Below are positions 7,101 through 16,070 of a stretch of 64,000 bases of DNA, piece by piece. Made by a program: the position numbers and the translations under genes. Numbering within the stretch: the first letter of the stretch is position 1; each line of letters starts with the position of its first letter. A model generated the notes under the pieces. The model saw nothing but the letters and a program-made list of their open reading frames with translations. It was not told the DNA's origin and searched no databases. This stretch comes from SIG454 sp045578465 (lineage in GTDB: Bacteria > Bacillota > Clostridia > Monoglobales > Monoglobaceae): assembly GCA_045578465.1 (NCBI GenBank), contig JAZNKJ010000006.1, positions 3,424 to 67,423 on the forward strand, written 5' to 3'.

Positions 7101-9275
7101 TTATTTCTTTTCCCATAATGAAATCAAATCATCAACTGCTTTCTCGGGAATTTTCTTATAATTACTTTTATCAGAAGATTCACACCATACAGAAAAAGCG
7201 ATTGCAATTTGTTTTTGTTCAGTTGGTAACTCATTAAATACTTTTGTTGCTTTTAATTCCTGAACTTTTTCGTATATTTCCTTTACCGACAAATACTCAC
7301 TAACTGTTTTTTCATCGAAAGACCACCCTATTTCACCACCACTCCATGTTTCTGCCACAAAACACAGATATCTTGGAACATTTTGTGCGACACTCAAGCA
7401 ATATAACATATAATCGTCAAAGCCTTTTTTATCTAGATGTGCCCACATCATTTTAACATAATAAAAATTATTATTGCTCAATAATGTACTATCTTCTTTA
7501 AATTGATAAAGCCTTTTTTTACATACTTTTTCTATTTCACTTAACACATCTTCTGATACAACTCGATAAATATAATCAATCTCATTCCCAATTCGGCCAT
7601 ATGCCTCCTCTATGTAAAAAACATATCCCAAAACTACTAAAAATTCATCTTTTGTTGAGGTGTTAATTATTTTAATTAGCATTTCTCCGCTATTATTTTC
7701 ACCGGCTTTTTTTAGCAAAGACCATATAAACTGTCTACAATCATATTCTATACTCGGTTCAAAGAGTCCCTTTCTCTTCTTCGTTATAGGGCGTGTTTGT
7801 AATTTTATAAATTCGTTAAACACCATTTCATATTTATCGCTAGATATTCTATCGATACAACAGTTTAATTCTTGCATATATACTTGTAAGAGCTCAGATT
7901 CTTCCAGTTTTTCCAAAAACAAATGCAACTCTGTTTGTTCTAACTCTATGGAATTTAACACATCCTCGCGAGAAATCTTTACATCCTCTAATGATAAGTG
8001 AAAATATAATTTACTATAGGAGGGGGATGAGATTCTTTGTAAATATCTTAATTCCTTCTCGTCCTTTTTTGAATAACCATATCCACCGGTTATCCAAGAG
8101 AAATATGGGAACAGCGTTTGAATAATTTTTAACATTGTCTCTGGCGATTTAGAGTATACATCATTAAATTGATTCATATAATTATTTTTTATTTTGTTTT
8201 GTTCGGCACCCGATATAGGTGTTTGGGAGTTGATAGCTAAATTAGATATATTATTATTAATCCAACTATAGATTTCTGGTGCACATATCTGCAATGTTGT
8301 TATGCACAATAAATCCACCCAATTTGTTTCTTTGTGCATTAAGGAATATTTTAATCTATATGCATTTATTATTCTATTAACATCCCTAATGCTGTTTGCA
8401 AATACGGATATACAGTTTCTGAAAACAGCATTCCAATGTTCTTTATCAAATCTATCCTCTGGTAGGTCTAAAACTATTTTATTTAACTCGTTAAATAATA
8501 CATTATTTACAAGCTCAGGTTTTGCTTCAGGAACATTAAATGGAACTTGTATAATCTTTTCAAGGTATTCTTCTCCGTCGCAATTTTGTTCCTCACTCAA
8601 AGCTCTAACCACAACAGACCTATCGAATGAAAGTAAATATATCATATTAGGAAAGCCTGCAACAGAGTTTACTAACTGAAAAATTAATCGTATTTGTTCG
8701 TTATTTAATCTATCGATATCATCGATGATAACTATTATTTTTTGTTTTAGAGCCTTTAAAACATCAACAACTAAATTCTTTTGATTTTCTATACTATCTA
8801 TATCGTCAGATATATCTGACATTTGTTTTCCTAATCCTTCAATCAACGGCTTTAAAAGAGCTATGAACTCACCAACCTTAGGTATATACTTTGCATAATC
8901 AAAAACAGAAGAATACTTTTGAAGCGCATCACCAGCTCGCTTTAGCTTTTCGTTATTGCTTTCCTTTTTTAATACTGTAAAAATTTCTTTAAAAAACTGA
9001 GTTATTAATTGATTTTTATCAGAGTAATTCCACGGATTAAAGTTTATAATAATTGGTTGCTCATCCTCAGGCATATCTTGGGCTACTTTATTTATTTCCT
9101 GCACAACCATATGAAGTATTGAAGTTTTTCCACAGCCCCATTCACCGCATAAACTAATTGCAAAATTTTCAGTATCTGTATACGCTAAAATAGCGTTAGC
9201 AAGCTCCTTTGAGAAAGTAGCTCTATTTAATAAATCATCTTCAATTCTTTCAATTGGTTTATCTGTATTAAACAT
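7101..9275 (-). CDS. KAP-family P-loop NTPase
   Basis: 724 aa. Walker A is GEWGCGKTS (residues 44-52), the KAP-typical FNPWNYSD follows at about 80, and Walker B is IVIIDDIDRL (181-190). LLSFDRSVVVRAL is the sensor-like strand after it. The long helical C-terminal region has no recognised domain. KAP ATPases are STAND-like relatives repeatedly found in mobile elements and phage-defence loci. Placed between attL and the integrase, a usual cargo position, this gene is most likely an exclusion or abortive-infection factor; that function is inferred. It starts at ATG 9275 behind AGGTGAGGTG and has its own promoter. Confidence 0.88.
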   Translation of the reverse strand: MFNTDKPIERIEDDLLNRATFSKELANAILAYTDTENFAISLCGEWGCGKTSILHMVVQEINKVAQDMPEDEQPIIINFNPWNYSDKNQLITQFFKEIFTVLKKESNNEKLKRAGDALQKYSSVFDYAKYIPKVGEFIALLKPLIEGLGKQMSDISDDIDSIENQKNLVVDVLKALKQKIIVIIDDIDRLNNEQIRLIFQLVNSVAGFPNMIYLLSFDRSVVVRALSEEQNCDGEEYLEKIIQVPFNVPEAKPELVNNVLFNELNKIVLDLPEDRFDKEHWNAVFRNCISVFANSIRDVNRIINAYRLKYSLMHKETNWVDLLCITTLQICAPEIYSWINNNISNLAINSQTPISGAEQNKIKNNYMNQFNDVYSKSPETMLKIIQTLFPYFSWITGGYGYSKKDEKELRYLQRISSPSYSKLYFHLSLEDVKISREDVLNSIELEQTELHLFLEKLEESELLQVYMQELNCCIDRISSDKYEMVFNEFIKLQTRPITKKRKGLFEPSIEYDCRQFIWSLLKKAGENNSGEMLIKIINTSTKDEFLVVLGYVFYIEEAYGRIGNEIDYIYRVVSEDVLSEIEKVCKKRLYQFKEDSTLLSNNNFYYVKMMWAHLDKKGFDDYMLYCLSVAQNVPRYLCFVAETWSGGEIGWSFDEKTVSEYLSVKEIYEKVQELKATKVFNELPTEQKQIAIAFSVWCESSDKSNYKKIPEKAVDDLISLWEKK

Positions 9276-9299
9276 AGTTTCACCTCACCTTTGTATTAT

Positions 9300-9332
9300 A
9301 ACAATTATACCATAATTGTTGTTGAAACGCAA
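9300..9332 (-). promoter_or_regulatory. Promoter and palindromic operator of the KAP gene
   Basis: TTGCGT (9327-9332), 17 bp, TATAAT (9304-9309). The -10 is inside the inverted repeat AACAATTAT-ACC-ATAATTGTT (9300-9320) with perfect 9-bp arms, suggesting tight repression. Confidence 0.55.
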
Positions 9333-9351
9333 TAAATTCCTTTTTACACAA

Positions 9352-9385
9352 AAACTCCTTGCAACAGTATCATTGCAAGGAGTTT
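9352..9385 (-). terminator. Terminator of the integrase transcript
   Basis: AAACTCCTTGCAA / TTGCAAGGAGTTT with 8-nt loop, followed on the minus strand by TTTTTGTG. It lies 17 nt past the integrase stop. Confidence 0.85.
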
Positions 9386-9401
9386 AATAGTTCAATGTAG
9401 C

Positions 9402-10637
9402 TCATGGGTTCTGTTTAACCGAATTTAAATACTCCTCGAATGTACCAAACTCCTTATCCTTCATTTCTTTGGTTGCATCAGCATAAATATTCATAGTTGT
9501 GCTAATATCGGCGTGTCCTAATACATCCTGTATAATCTTTACATTAACTCCCGCTTCGCAAAGGCGTGTAGTAAATGTATGACGAAGAATATGGCAACTG
9601 AATTTTGGCAGTAATATCAAATCTTTTGAATCTTTATTCTTACTGATAATTTCTTCATTGCATTCTCGGATTATTCGTCTGAGAGCCTTATTTAGCGTTC
9701 CCTGATGCTGCACATTACCAAAACGATTTACGAATACAAAATCAGTATAAGCATCAACTGAAACATTGCAGCATATACCGAGAAAACGTTGATATTCCTT
9801 TTCTTCAAGAATAGCATTTCTCACATCCTCCGTCATAGGAATACTACGCCATCCCGCTTTGCTCTTAGGAGTGTTAATGGCAAATGAACATCCATTATTA
9901 TCACCCTTATTATAATACACCAATGTATGATTGACGCTTATTGTATTTTTCTCAAAATCAATGTCCTGCCACCTTAGTCCTGTAATTTCTCCTACACGCA
10001 TCCCTGTACCAAGCATTACGGCAAAGATTGGATACCAATGACTATATGTATGATTTCGTTTAAGGAAATCTAAGAATAATTGTTGCTCCGCTATCGTTAA
10101 AGCCTTTTTCTTCTCTGTGTCACAATTATGTACTTGGCGTAACTCTTTTAAAGCATTATCAGCGGGGTTATATCTGAGGTAATCATCCTCAACAGCCAAA
10201 TTTAACACCTGATGAAGAACTGTATGGATGTTATCTACCGTAGCAATTTTTAAACCATCTGTATCAACAAGTTTATTATAAAATCTCCTTACATCTGACC
10301 GCTTTAATTTGCAAAGTCTTGTTCTTCCAAAACCATCATACACAAACTGATTATACATATATTGATAGTTTTTGAAGGTGTTATCTTTCAAGCCTCTCTT
10401 AAGATGTAGCCAAAGGTCATAAACATCATTTATAGTAATATTAGGATTACCGGTCTTTATGCCATCACTTTTGTCACGCCGTATAGCTTCTTCCTTTTTG
10501 CGAAGCTCCTCAAGCGTCTTAGCATATATGGAATGGCGTTTACCATTTGAACGCCAACGAAAGTCATACGAGCCATCCCTTCTTTGGCTTTCACCTTCTT
10601 TAAGGACACGCCTTTTATCATCCTTACGTCTTTCCAA
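9402..10637 (-). CDS. int: Tyrosine recombinase/integrase of the element
   Basis: 411 aa. There is an N-terminal AP2-like arm-binding part (GSYDFRWRSNGKRHSIYAKTLEELRKKE), a SAM-like core-binding domain (about 70-165) and a catalytic domain. The catalytic residues are seen in GTGMRVGEITGLRW (first Arg), HILRHTFTTRL (HxxR) and LGHADISTTMNIY (His and the nucleophile Tyr). A TTG start at 10637 is chosen because AAGGAG lies 8 nt upstream; the longer ATG start (10673) would fall inside a strong hairpin. It most resembles Tn916-type integrases and should recombine the lysS-end sites. Confidence 0.93.
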   Translation of the reverse strand: MERRKDDKRRVLKEGESQRRDGSYDFRWRSNGKRHSIYAKTLEELRKKEEAIRRDKSDGIKTGNPNITINDVYDLWLHLKRGLKDNTFKNYQYMYNQFVYDGFGRTRLCKLKRSDVRRFYNKLVDTDGLKIATVDNIHTVLHQVLNLAVEDDYLRYNPADNALKELRQVHNCDTEKKKALTIAEQQLFLDFLKRNHTYSHWYPIFAVMLGTGMRVGEITGLRWQDIDFEKNTISVNHTLVYYNKGDNNGCSFAINTPKSKAGWRSIPMTEDVRNAILEEKEYQRFLGICCNVSVDAYTDFVFVNRFGNVQHQGTLNKALRRIIRECNEEIISKNKDSKDLILLPKFSCHILRHTFTTRLCEAGVNVKIIQDVLGHADISTTMNIYADATKEMKDKEFGTFEEYLNSVKQNP

Positions 10638-10661
10638 ATTAATCACTCCTTTGTTTATATA

Positions 10662-10689
10662 GGGCGTGTGCAAGAATCAGCACACGCCC
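10662..10689. terminator. Strong hairpin between excisionase and integrase genes
   Basis: GGGCGTGTGC / GCACACGCCC with 8-nt loop. No long T-run follows, so it may be an attenuator or mRNA processing/stability element that lowers integrase expression relative to excisionase. It also contains GGGCGT, the core of the end iterons. Confidence 0.6.
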
Positions 10690-10699
10690 CTTAATTATT

Positions 10700-10894
10700 T
10701 TAAATCGAAAATACAGTTGCCATATACTTGTCTAGCATTTTTCGTTTAATGAGCCTTTTACTGCCTATCCACAGGACAAATGGGCAATCGTCGGCATCTG
10801 TCAGCTCCCGAAGTTTGTTCTGCCCTATGCCGCTGTAAATAGCGGCTTCCTCAATGGTTAAGTTAGCTTTACGCCAAATTGGAATATCATTCAT
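10700..10894 (-). CDS. xis: Excisionase-type winged-helix DNA-binding protein
   Basis: 64 aa from ATG 10894, chosen because GAGGAGG lies 9 nt upstream; the start follows the SF3 helicase stop by one base. The sequence WRKANLTIEEAAIYSGIGQNKLRELTD and the later LWIGSKRLIKRKMLDKYM match Tn916-type Xis: helix-turn-helix, then a wing with a basic turn. It should bend attachment-site DNA and drive excision with the integrase just downstream. Confidence 0.85.
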   Translation of the reverse strand: MNDIPIWRKANLTIEEAAIYSGIGQNKLRELTDADDCPFVLWIGSKRLIKRKMLDKYMATVFSI

Positions 10895-10895
10895 A

Positions 10896-12533
10896 TTATT
10901 CAGCCTCCTCATCAATTTCTAAGTCATAGTCTGTATATAACCTTATTCCTTTATATCCAGCCTTTGGGTTTTGACCTGTTTTATGAATTCTATGCTTTAT
11001 GCACCTTTCCGAATCGATGTTGTCTTCAATCCATTTTAGCATCATATTATATGGTATTGGCTGAAGTGTCTCATCAGAGCAATACTCAGTATATAATTCA
11101 TATAGGTCACTTGCATATACTGAATCAGATTCATCTCCTGTAATTAAAACCGAATCATTCCAAAACGCCGCAAATGAATATGCAGATGTTTTGCCGTTTT
11201 TCCACTCCTTTAACATATCATCAGCTACCTGACATTTCGAGAAACGATAATTATTATCTCTCACTATTTTATAATGTCTTAAGCAGCTGGATACGATTGC
11301 ATCTTTTTCCTTCAATAACTTTTCTACCAGTTCGGTATCTTTTTCAGAATCCGGTATAGTGGCGGTAAATGGGATTATCACTGTTCTCCCCCAAAAAGCT
11401 GCCTCTTTGTCTTCTGCGGAAGAAGAAAGCTTAATGGGATAATTTGTACCAAACAAAAAACGAGTATCGCTAACAATAGTTTCAGTAGGCATATATTTTT
11501 GCTCTATAGTTATGGCGTCTTTACCAGTTATACTTTTAATAGTAGACACCACATTGGCATTTAACTTCCCATCTGGAACATCCATAGCCATATTTAGAAT
11601 TTTGCCCCTATTTGAACCCAATGCAAATCTGTCACCTAATTTTTCAGGTGGTATTGCAGAAACATAATCTTTACCAATTATAAGTTCTATTACAATACCA
11701 AGAGTGCTTTTCCCGCTATCTCTAGCAATTCCTATCACAAAGAAAACCTTTGCATCGTTTGAACCACTTAAGATATAACCAACGGCTTCTTTGGTTCTGA
11801 TTATAGATTGTTTTTCATTGCTGCAAGAAACTCTCAAGAACTCATTAAAAACCTCCGGCTCGTCATCAACCCAATTAGCATCAAGTTCAAAAAATGTTAG
11901 ATATTTGGGACTATGTTCTTTAAGTTCTAATGTATCTAAATCCAAAACACCATTTTTAAGTACAACCAATTTTTTGGCTTTAAGCAGCTTTTTATTGTAT
12001 TTTTTAGGTATCAGCTTATCATCAGCCTTAAGATACTTATATAGACTAAGAAAAATCCGTACATCTGAAACTCCGAAGGCATCAAAACTAACTTTTGACC
12101 GGATAAGCTTTAATAGGTCCGCATCATCTTTGATTGCCACATAAGTTCTGTCGTTGAAATAATAAAGCCCGTCATTATGCCGTATAATGTATACCTTATC
12201 AAGTAATTCATTTTGCAAATACTGCAAAGTTATTTTCTTTTTATTGGCTCCGCTTTGCGGTGGTTTATCCCTACTTTTCTTAGTGTCTATTGGCTTTAAA
12301 TCTATGGACATAAGACTTAAGGGCTTAGGTTTAATAGACTTAAGTTGTTTAGAAAAATCCACTTTCACCAGACTTTCATGTGAATTGTCCTTTTCGACAA
12401 CTGGTTTTAGTCTACATGCCTTTGATGAATCGTCATTTCTTTTAGTCTGTGCCATCGTAGTGAGTTTTGTTTTCTCGGGAATCCACGAATTTATCGTGGA
12501 TTCCTTAAATAATTTTTGAGCATCATTCATCAT
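10896..12533 (-). CDS. D5-like SF3 replicative helicase
   Basis: About 545 aa. The C-terminal half holds an SF3-type ATPase: Walker A in IGIARDSGKSTLG, a downstream AMDVPDGKLNANVV region, the sensor segment TRFLFGTNYPIKL and an arginine-finger region WGRTVIIPF. A D5_N-like helical region precedes it (VLKNGVLDLDTLELKEHSPKYLTFF). The N-terminal about 100 residues are basic and low-complexity, without a recognisable primase active site, so the protein probably acts as origin-unwinding helicase with host primase. Start is among clustered ATGs overlapping the end of the upstream gene by about 10 nt. Confidence 0.82.
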   Translation of the reverse strand: MMNDAQKLFKESTINSWIPEKTKLTTMAQTKRNDDSSKACRLKPVVEKDNSHESLVKVDFSKQLKSIKPKPLSLMSIDLKPIDTKKSRDKPPQSGANKKKITLQYLQNELLDKVYIIRHNDGLYYFNDRTYVAIKDDADLLKLIRSKVSFDAFGVSDVRIFLSLYKYLKADDKLIPKKYNKKLLKAKKLVVLKNGVLDLDTLELKEHSPKYLTFFELDANWVDDEPEVFNEFLRVSCSNEKQSIIRTKEAVGYILSGSNDAKVFFVIGIARDSGKSTLGIVIELIIGKDYVSAIPPEKLGDRFALGSNRGKILNMAMDVPDGKLNANVVSTIKSITGKDAITIEQKYMPTETIVSDTRFLFGTNYPIKLSSSAEDKEAAFWGRTVIIPFTATIPDSEKDTELVEKLLKEKDAIVSSCLRHYKIVRDNNYRFSKCQVADDMLKEWKNGKTSAYSFAAFWNDSVLITGDESDSVYASDLYELYTEYCSDETLQPIPYNMMLKWIEDNIDSERCIKHRIHKTGQNPKAGYKGIRLYTDYDLEIDEEAE

Positions 12534-13086
12534 ATAAATCACCGCCTTCTAAATTATCTGCAACTGGACTTAATTGACATGGGCTGATAAAGTATTTAGA
12601 CATTGAATTATATATGGCTTTTTGCTCGTCGTTTTTATCATAAATAACAAAAACAGCAATTTTTTGTAGTGTGGAATCAAACGAAAACAAATATGTGAAA
12701 CAATCTGTTTCTATAAATCCAAACACCTCATCCATAATTTTTTCTTCCGAATCACCTTTAGGTTTGAATCTCAAATACCTTTCAGACTTTTCAGCTTCGC
12801 AAAAGGCTAGGCTGATTAGCTTATATGGTTTAATAACCATAAGCAGTTCAATCTCGGAATCATTTAAATCTCCGTTTTCAATACTCAACACTTTAGTGCC
12901 TTCCGCAGTTTTGATAATAATTTTACCTTTGTTTATAGTGGCAAATTCCTCGCCTGTGTCTGCAATAGAACAATCTCCTTTTCTTGCTGAAAAAAGCATA
13001 TATTTATTTCTATTGGCTGATGCCTCTCTGAAATCGTCATACACCTTTTCCTGAAGAGATTTTTTAGGTTGATTTTCAATTGTCAT
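12523..13086 (-). CDS. Hypothetical protein of the replication operon
   Basis: 187 aa, not recognised. It is acidic, mixed alpha/beta, without membrane segments. It begins behind TTGGAGGTAAAATT and its end overlaps the SF3 helicase start region, so it is the first gene of the element's replication operon. Location suggests a replication-associated or regulatory partner of the helicase, by context only. Its TGA stop shows that UGA is read as stop in this element. Confidence 0.75.
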   Translation of the reverse strand: MTIENQPKKSLQEKVYDDFREASANRNKYMLFSARKGDCSIADTGEEFATINKGKIIIKTAEGTKVLSIENGDLNDSEIELLMVIKPYKLISLAFCEAEKSERYLRFKPKGDSEEKIMDEVFGFIETDCFTYLFSFDSTLQKIAVFVIYDKNDEQKAIYNSMSKYFISPCQLSPVADNLEGGDLYDE

Positions 13087-13145
13087 AATTTTACCTCCAA
13101 AATAATAAATTTAGCACGTTTATAACTTTTTCAATTTCTTGTTCT

Positions 13146-13178
13146 GTTATTGTGCTATACTCATCATATCACAATAAC
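13146..13178. promoter_or_regulatory. Inverted-repeat operator of the replication operon
   Basis: GTTATTGTG / CACAATAAC, perfect 9-bp arms 15 bp apart, flanking a TATAG-type -10 region about 60-90 bp upstream of the first replication gene. Likely a repressor switch for the element. Confidence 0.45.
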
Positions 13179-13245
13179 AAAAACCTATCTAATCACATTT
13201 TTTAGGGGGTGTTTTTGCGATATTGGTACTTTAAACATAATAAAA

Positions 13246-13274
13246 AATACACATAGTCAAAAACCATGTGTATT
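13246..13274 (-). terminator. Terminator after the 359-aa gene
   Basis: AATACACAT / ATGTGTATT stem with 11-nt loop, followed by TTTTTTATT on the minus strand. Confidence 0.8.
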
Positions 13275-13283
13275 CTGTATAAA

Positions 13284-14363
13284 TTATAAATTAAGTGCTA
13301 GGTATAAATCCAAATAAAATTTTTCTTCTTCGTCACCACACAAATCCATATATACATCATAAAATGACTTTTTTATTTTTTTAAGTTCTTGCTTATATTG
13401 CGTGGTTGTATTTACATCATCTATAGAATTTTCATTCATTGGAAAGACTTCGTCTATTTTCTCAATAATATCTGAGATTTTTTCGTCGATAAAGTCTCTG
13501 TTTCGTTCTATAGCATCAATAACAGCCGAATTTTCTGCATATTGAAGAAAATAATGGTTATTAGCGTTGACTAGTAATTTATCTGTTAGTTCTCTATCAA
13601 CGATTTCAGCTTTTGGATTTTCTTTAATTATATCAAAAGTTTTATTAAGCCTATCCACCTCGCATTTTAGATGATTTTGGAAAACGGAAAACAGTTTCAC
13701 ATATTGCTCCCATACAGAATAGGGATTTGATAATTTTTCGAATTCACTGCTTGTCAATAGAGGTAACTTTGTAATTAAACTTTCTAAATAATCAATGCAT
13801 TTAATTTGATTATATTGCGTTGTTATATATAAATTGGATTTTAAATTTTCATATCCTTTCTCATCGACAGGAAAGTTATTTATATAAATATTAAGAAACC
13901 CATTTATGACAAAATCAATTTCCTCAAGAAATTGAGATTTATCTTCTGTTTTTTGAAAAAGTTTATAAAAGCCATCACTATTTCTATTGTTGATTTTCAG
14001 TATTTTGCTCCATATTTTTTTGTTCTTCTTTCTTTCAAAAAACTCATAAATGAACTCTGCCTGAAGTTTGGATAGGCTGAATAACGGAAGATTATAGTTT
14101 TGTGCCCTGAAAAATAGTTTGTCTTTACTAGATTTAACATTAAAAAGATTAATTAAGTCTGAAAAATGTTTATGTGCTTTTTTATAGTAATTTTTAAAAT
14201 CTTCACATTGAGAATCAAAGCTATCGTGATATTCGAGGTATTCATCATAAGTAATAGTATATCTTGAACCATCATCTTTGTTTTTTTCATTTCTTGACCA
14301 AAATTCAAATATCAAGTTCTCCATACTTATATCTTCAATAATAAAATCATATTTATGATTCAT
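13284..14363 (-). CDS. Hypothetical alpha-helical protein beside the ATPase/helicase pair
   Basis: 359 aa from ATG 14363, preferred over an upstream ATG because GGAGGGG lies 5 nt before it. It is rich in Lys, Glu, Asn and Phe, mostly helical, soluble and without a recognised motif. It lies 155 nt downstream of the nuclease-helicase gene and has its own promoter-like element, so it may be a third component of that module or an independent cargo gene. Confidence 0.7.
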   Translation of the reverse strand: MNHKYDFIIEDISMENLIFEFWSRNEKNKDDGSRYTITYDEYLEYHDSFDSQCEDFKNYYKKAHKHFSDLINLFNVKSSKDKLFFRAQNYNLPLFSLSKLQAEFIYEFFERKKNKKIWSKILKINNRNSDGFYKLFQKTEDKSQFLEEIDFVINGFLNIYINNFPVDEKGYENLKSNLYITTQYNQIKCIDYLESLITKLPLLTSSEFEKLSNPYSVWEQYVKLFSVFQNHLKCEVDRLNKTFDIIKENPKAEIVDRELTDKLLVNANNHYFLQYAENSAVIDAIERNRDFIDEKISDIIEKIDEVFPMNENSIDDVNTTTQYKQELKKIKKSFYDVYMDLCGDEEEKFYLDLYLALNL

Positions 14364-14425
14364 AATACCCCTCCATGTGCCATGTGTCAGCAGTAAAACT
14401 CTTTTGTTATGCATTAATATATGGC

Positions 14426-14454
14426 ATTATATCATATACTTCTGTAATTGTCAC
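14426..14454 (-). promoter_or_regulatory. Promoter of the 359-aa gene
   Basis: GTGACA (14449-14454), 17 bp, TATAAT (14426-14431). Related GGCACAT/GACACAT words (as ATGTGCC/ATGTGTC on the left side) flank it at about 14373-14389 and 14480-14493 and may be operators. Confidence 0.5.
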
Positions 14455-14518
14455 TATCCATAAAGAATAAAGCTCCCCGGCACATGACACATAGATTAAA
14501 TAATATCCTTTATAAATA

Positions 14519-16042
14519 TCATTCTTTCATAGTTTTAATTTCTAAGATTTTGCTATATAAATCAGGATTGTCTAGTACCACTATTTTTAGTTTGTTTACG
14601 ACTCTTGTAACTATTTGATACAACATTCCGCGTGCACTATAATAGCTACCCCGAGCACACAACTTATCTTCTTCATCATACTGGAAATTATTGTCCATTA
14701 CAAAAACAACCTTGTCAAATTCTTGCCCTATAACATCATGTGCTGTAGAAAAACAAATTCTTGAAAGATAAGATAGGCGATTTGTTTCATATTGAGAAGT
14801 GGTATATGTTACCGCTTTCCAACCTCTTTTAGTTTCTAAATAATCAATATATTCTTTTACATCATCCACAGAATCAAAATATTCCACAGAAATTGCTCTG
14901 TAATCCAAATATGTATTGCTTCTGCCTATATTTAAAAGATTAGTAATAAAAGATGCCATTTCACGATTGGTACGTATTTTTCCTTTCAATTCTTTCTTTG
15001 TTGATGGAATACTATCAAAATTTTGATTAACGTATTCAAACAAATCTAAAGTTTCACCCTTGCTAAGAAATTGCTTTTTGTCGTAACAGAAAACAATGGG
15101 AATATTTAATTCGATTGCCCTTTTTATTATTAAGTCTAATTGCCGAATTCTTACACGTTGAGTTTCATCAAATAGAATAACTTTTAGTTTATCATGTACT
15201 AGTTCTTTACTTGAGGCTTCATTCACATCAGCAATACTATGTATATTCCATTTATGCTTAGCATTTAACTTCAAGTGTCCTTCATTAAGTTTTCCACAGT
15301 GGATAATCAGTGCACTATTTTGCCCGTGTTCAGAGTATATAGATTTTGCAATATCATACAGCATAAGTGTTTTACCAGTACCTGCATTGGCTGATACACA
15401 GAAAAATTCAATTTTTAGCTTATCTATAACCTTTAATATTTCTTTTTTTATCGCTTGTTGATTATCGGTTAAAAAGTATTCCTCATTAACAAATTTCTCA
15501 GTATTATTGAAAGGTGAAATCAAGTAGTTGCTTGGTACAAATAAATCATCAGGATTGAGTTCATAGTCAATTACCTGTAAGGATAATTCACTAATCAGCT
15601 CTTTTACATCAACCAAATGACACTTATTAGCTTCAATATCATATTTATAAATACCATCATTTTCAACAAACGTATATATAGACACTTTTTTACCTAAAAA
15701 GTTTAAATAATAATGGTTTTTATACATTTGGTCGGTGATTTTTTTGATTTTCTTATCTTCTTCTAACGGACTTTTTAACTCTATATTAATAACTAAATCT
15801 TTGCTGAATCTAAGCAAATCGAATTCTTCGCTTATTTGTTTTATGGTATAACCTATGTAATAGCCATCATATAATTCAAATTCACAATTTGCATTTTTTA
15901 AAAGGTCATAAAACTTAGCAAGTGTTTGAGCCTCAACTGTCTTTAGAGTAAAGTATTTAGAAACTTTTTTATTTGTTTCAATCGTTTTATTATCAAATGC
16001 AATACGGCTTTGATAAGCTGAAATTATATTAGTAGGTAACAT
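14519..16042 (-). CDS. PD-(D/E)XK nuclease fused to SF1 helicase (DUF2075-like)
   Basis: 507 aa. Residues about 52-92 hold a restriction-nuclease-like signature: EEFDLL (D75) followed by VINIELK (E88, K90). Then comes an SF1 helicase core with Walker A NAGTGKT (219-225), a DETQR box (292-296, DEAD-like Walker B), the motif-III-like KGKIRTNREMASF, and a C-terminal AHDVIGQEFDKVVFV plus YQIVTRVVNKL matching motifs V/VI of DUF2075 helicases. It follows the SMC-like ATPase by 28 nt with a good AGGAG site, so the two are co-expressed. DNA-end processing or phage-DNA degradation is inferred. Confidence 0.78.
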   Translation of the reverse strand: MLPTNIISAYQSRIAFDNKTIETNKKVSKYFTLKTVEAQTLAKFYDLLKNANCEFELYDGYYIGYTIKQISEEFDLLRFSKDLVINIELKSPLEEDKKIKKITDQMYKNHYYLNFLGKKVSIYTFVENDGIYKYDIEANKCHLVDVKELISELSLQVIDYELNPDDLFVPSNYLISPFNNTEKFVNEEYFLTDNQQAIKKEILKVIDKLKIEFFCVSANAGTGKTLMLYDIAKSIYSEHGQNSALIIHCGKLNEGHLKLNAKHKWNIHSIADVNEASSKELVHDKLKVILFDETQRVRIRQLDLIIKRAIELNIPIVFCYDKKQFLSKGETLDLFEYVNQNFDSIPSTKKELKGKIRTNREMASFITNLLNIGRSNTYLDYRAISVEYFDSVDDVKEYIDYLETKRGWKAVTYTTSQYETNRLSYLSRICFSTAHDVIGQEFDKVVFVMDNNFQYDEEDKLCARGSYYSARGMLYQIVTRVVNKLKIVVLDNPDLYSKILEIKTMKE

Positions 16043-16070
16043 TTTTAAACTCCTGTTTTTCTAAAGGTTG

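Noticed and set aside
10896..12533. Complete primase-helicase
   Set aside because: No primase active-site motif is recognisable in the basic N-terminal region, so only the SF3 helicase part is called.
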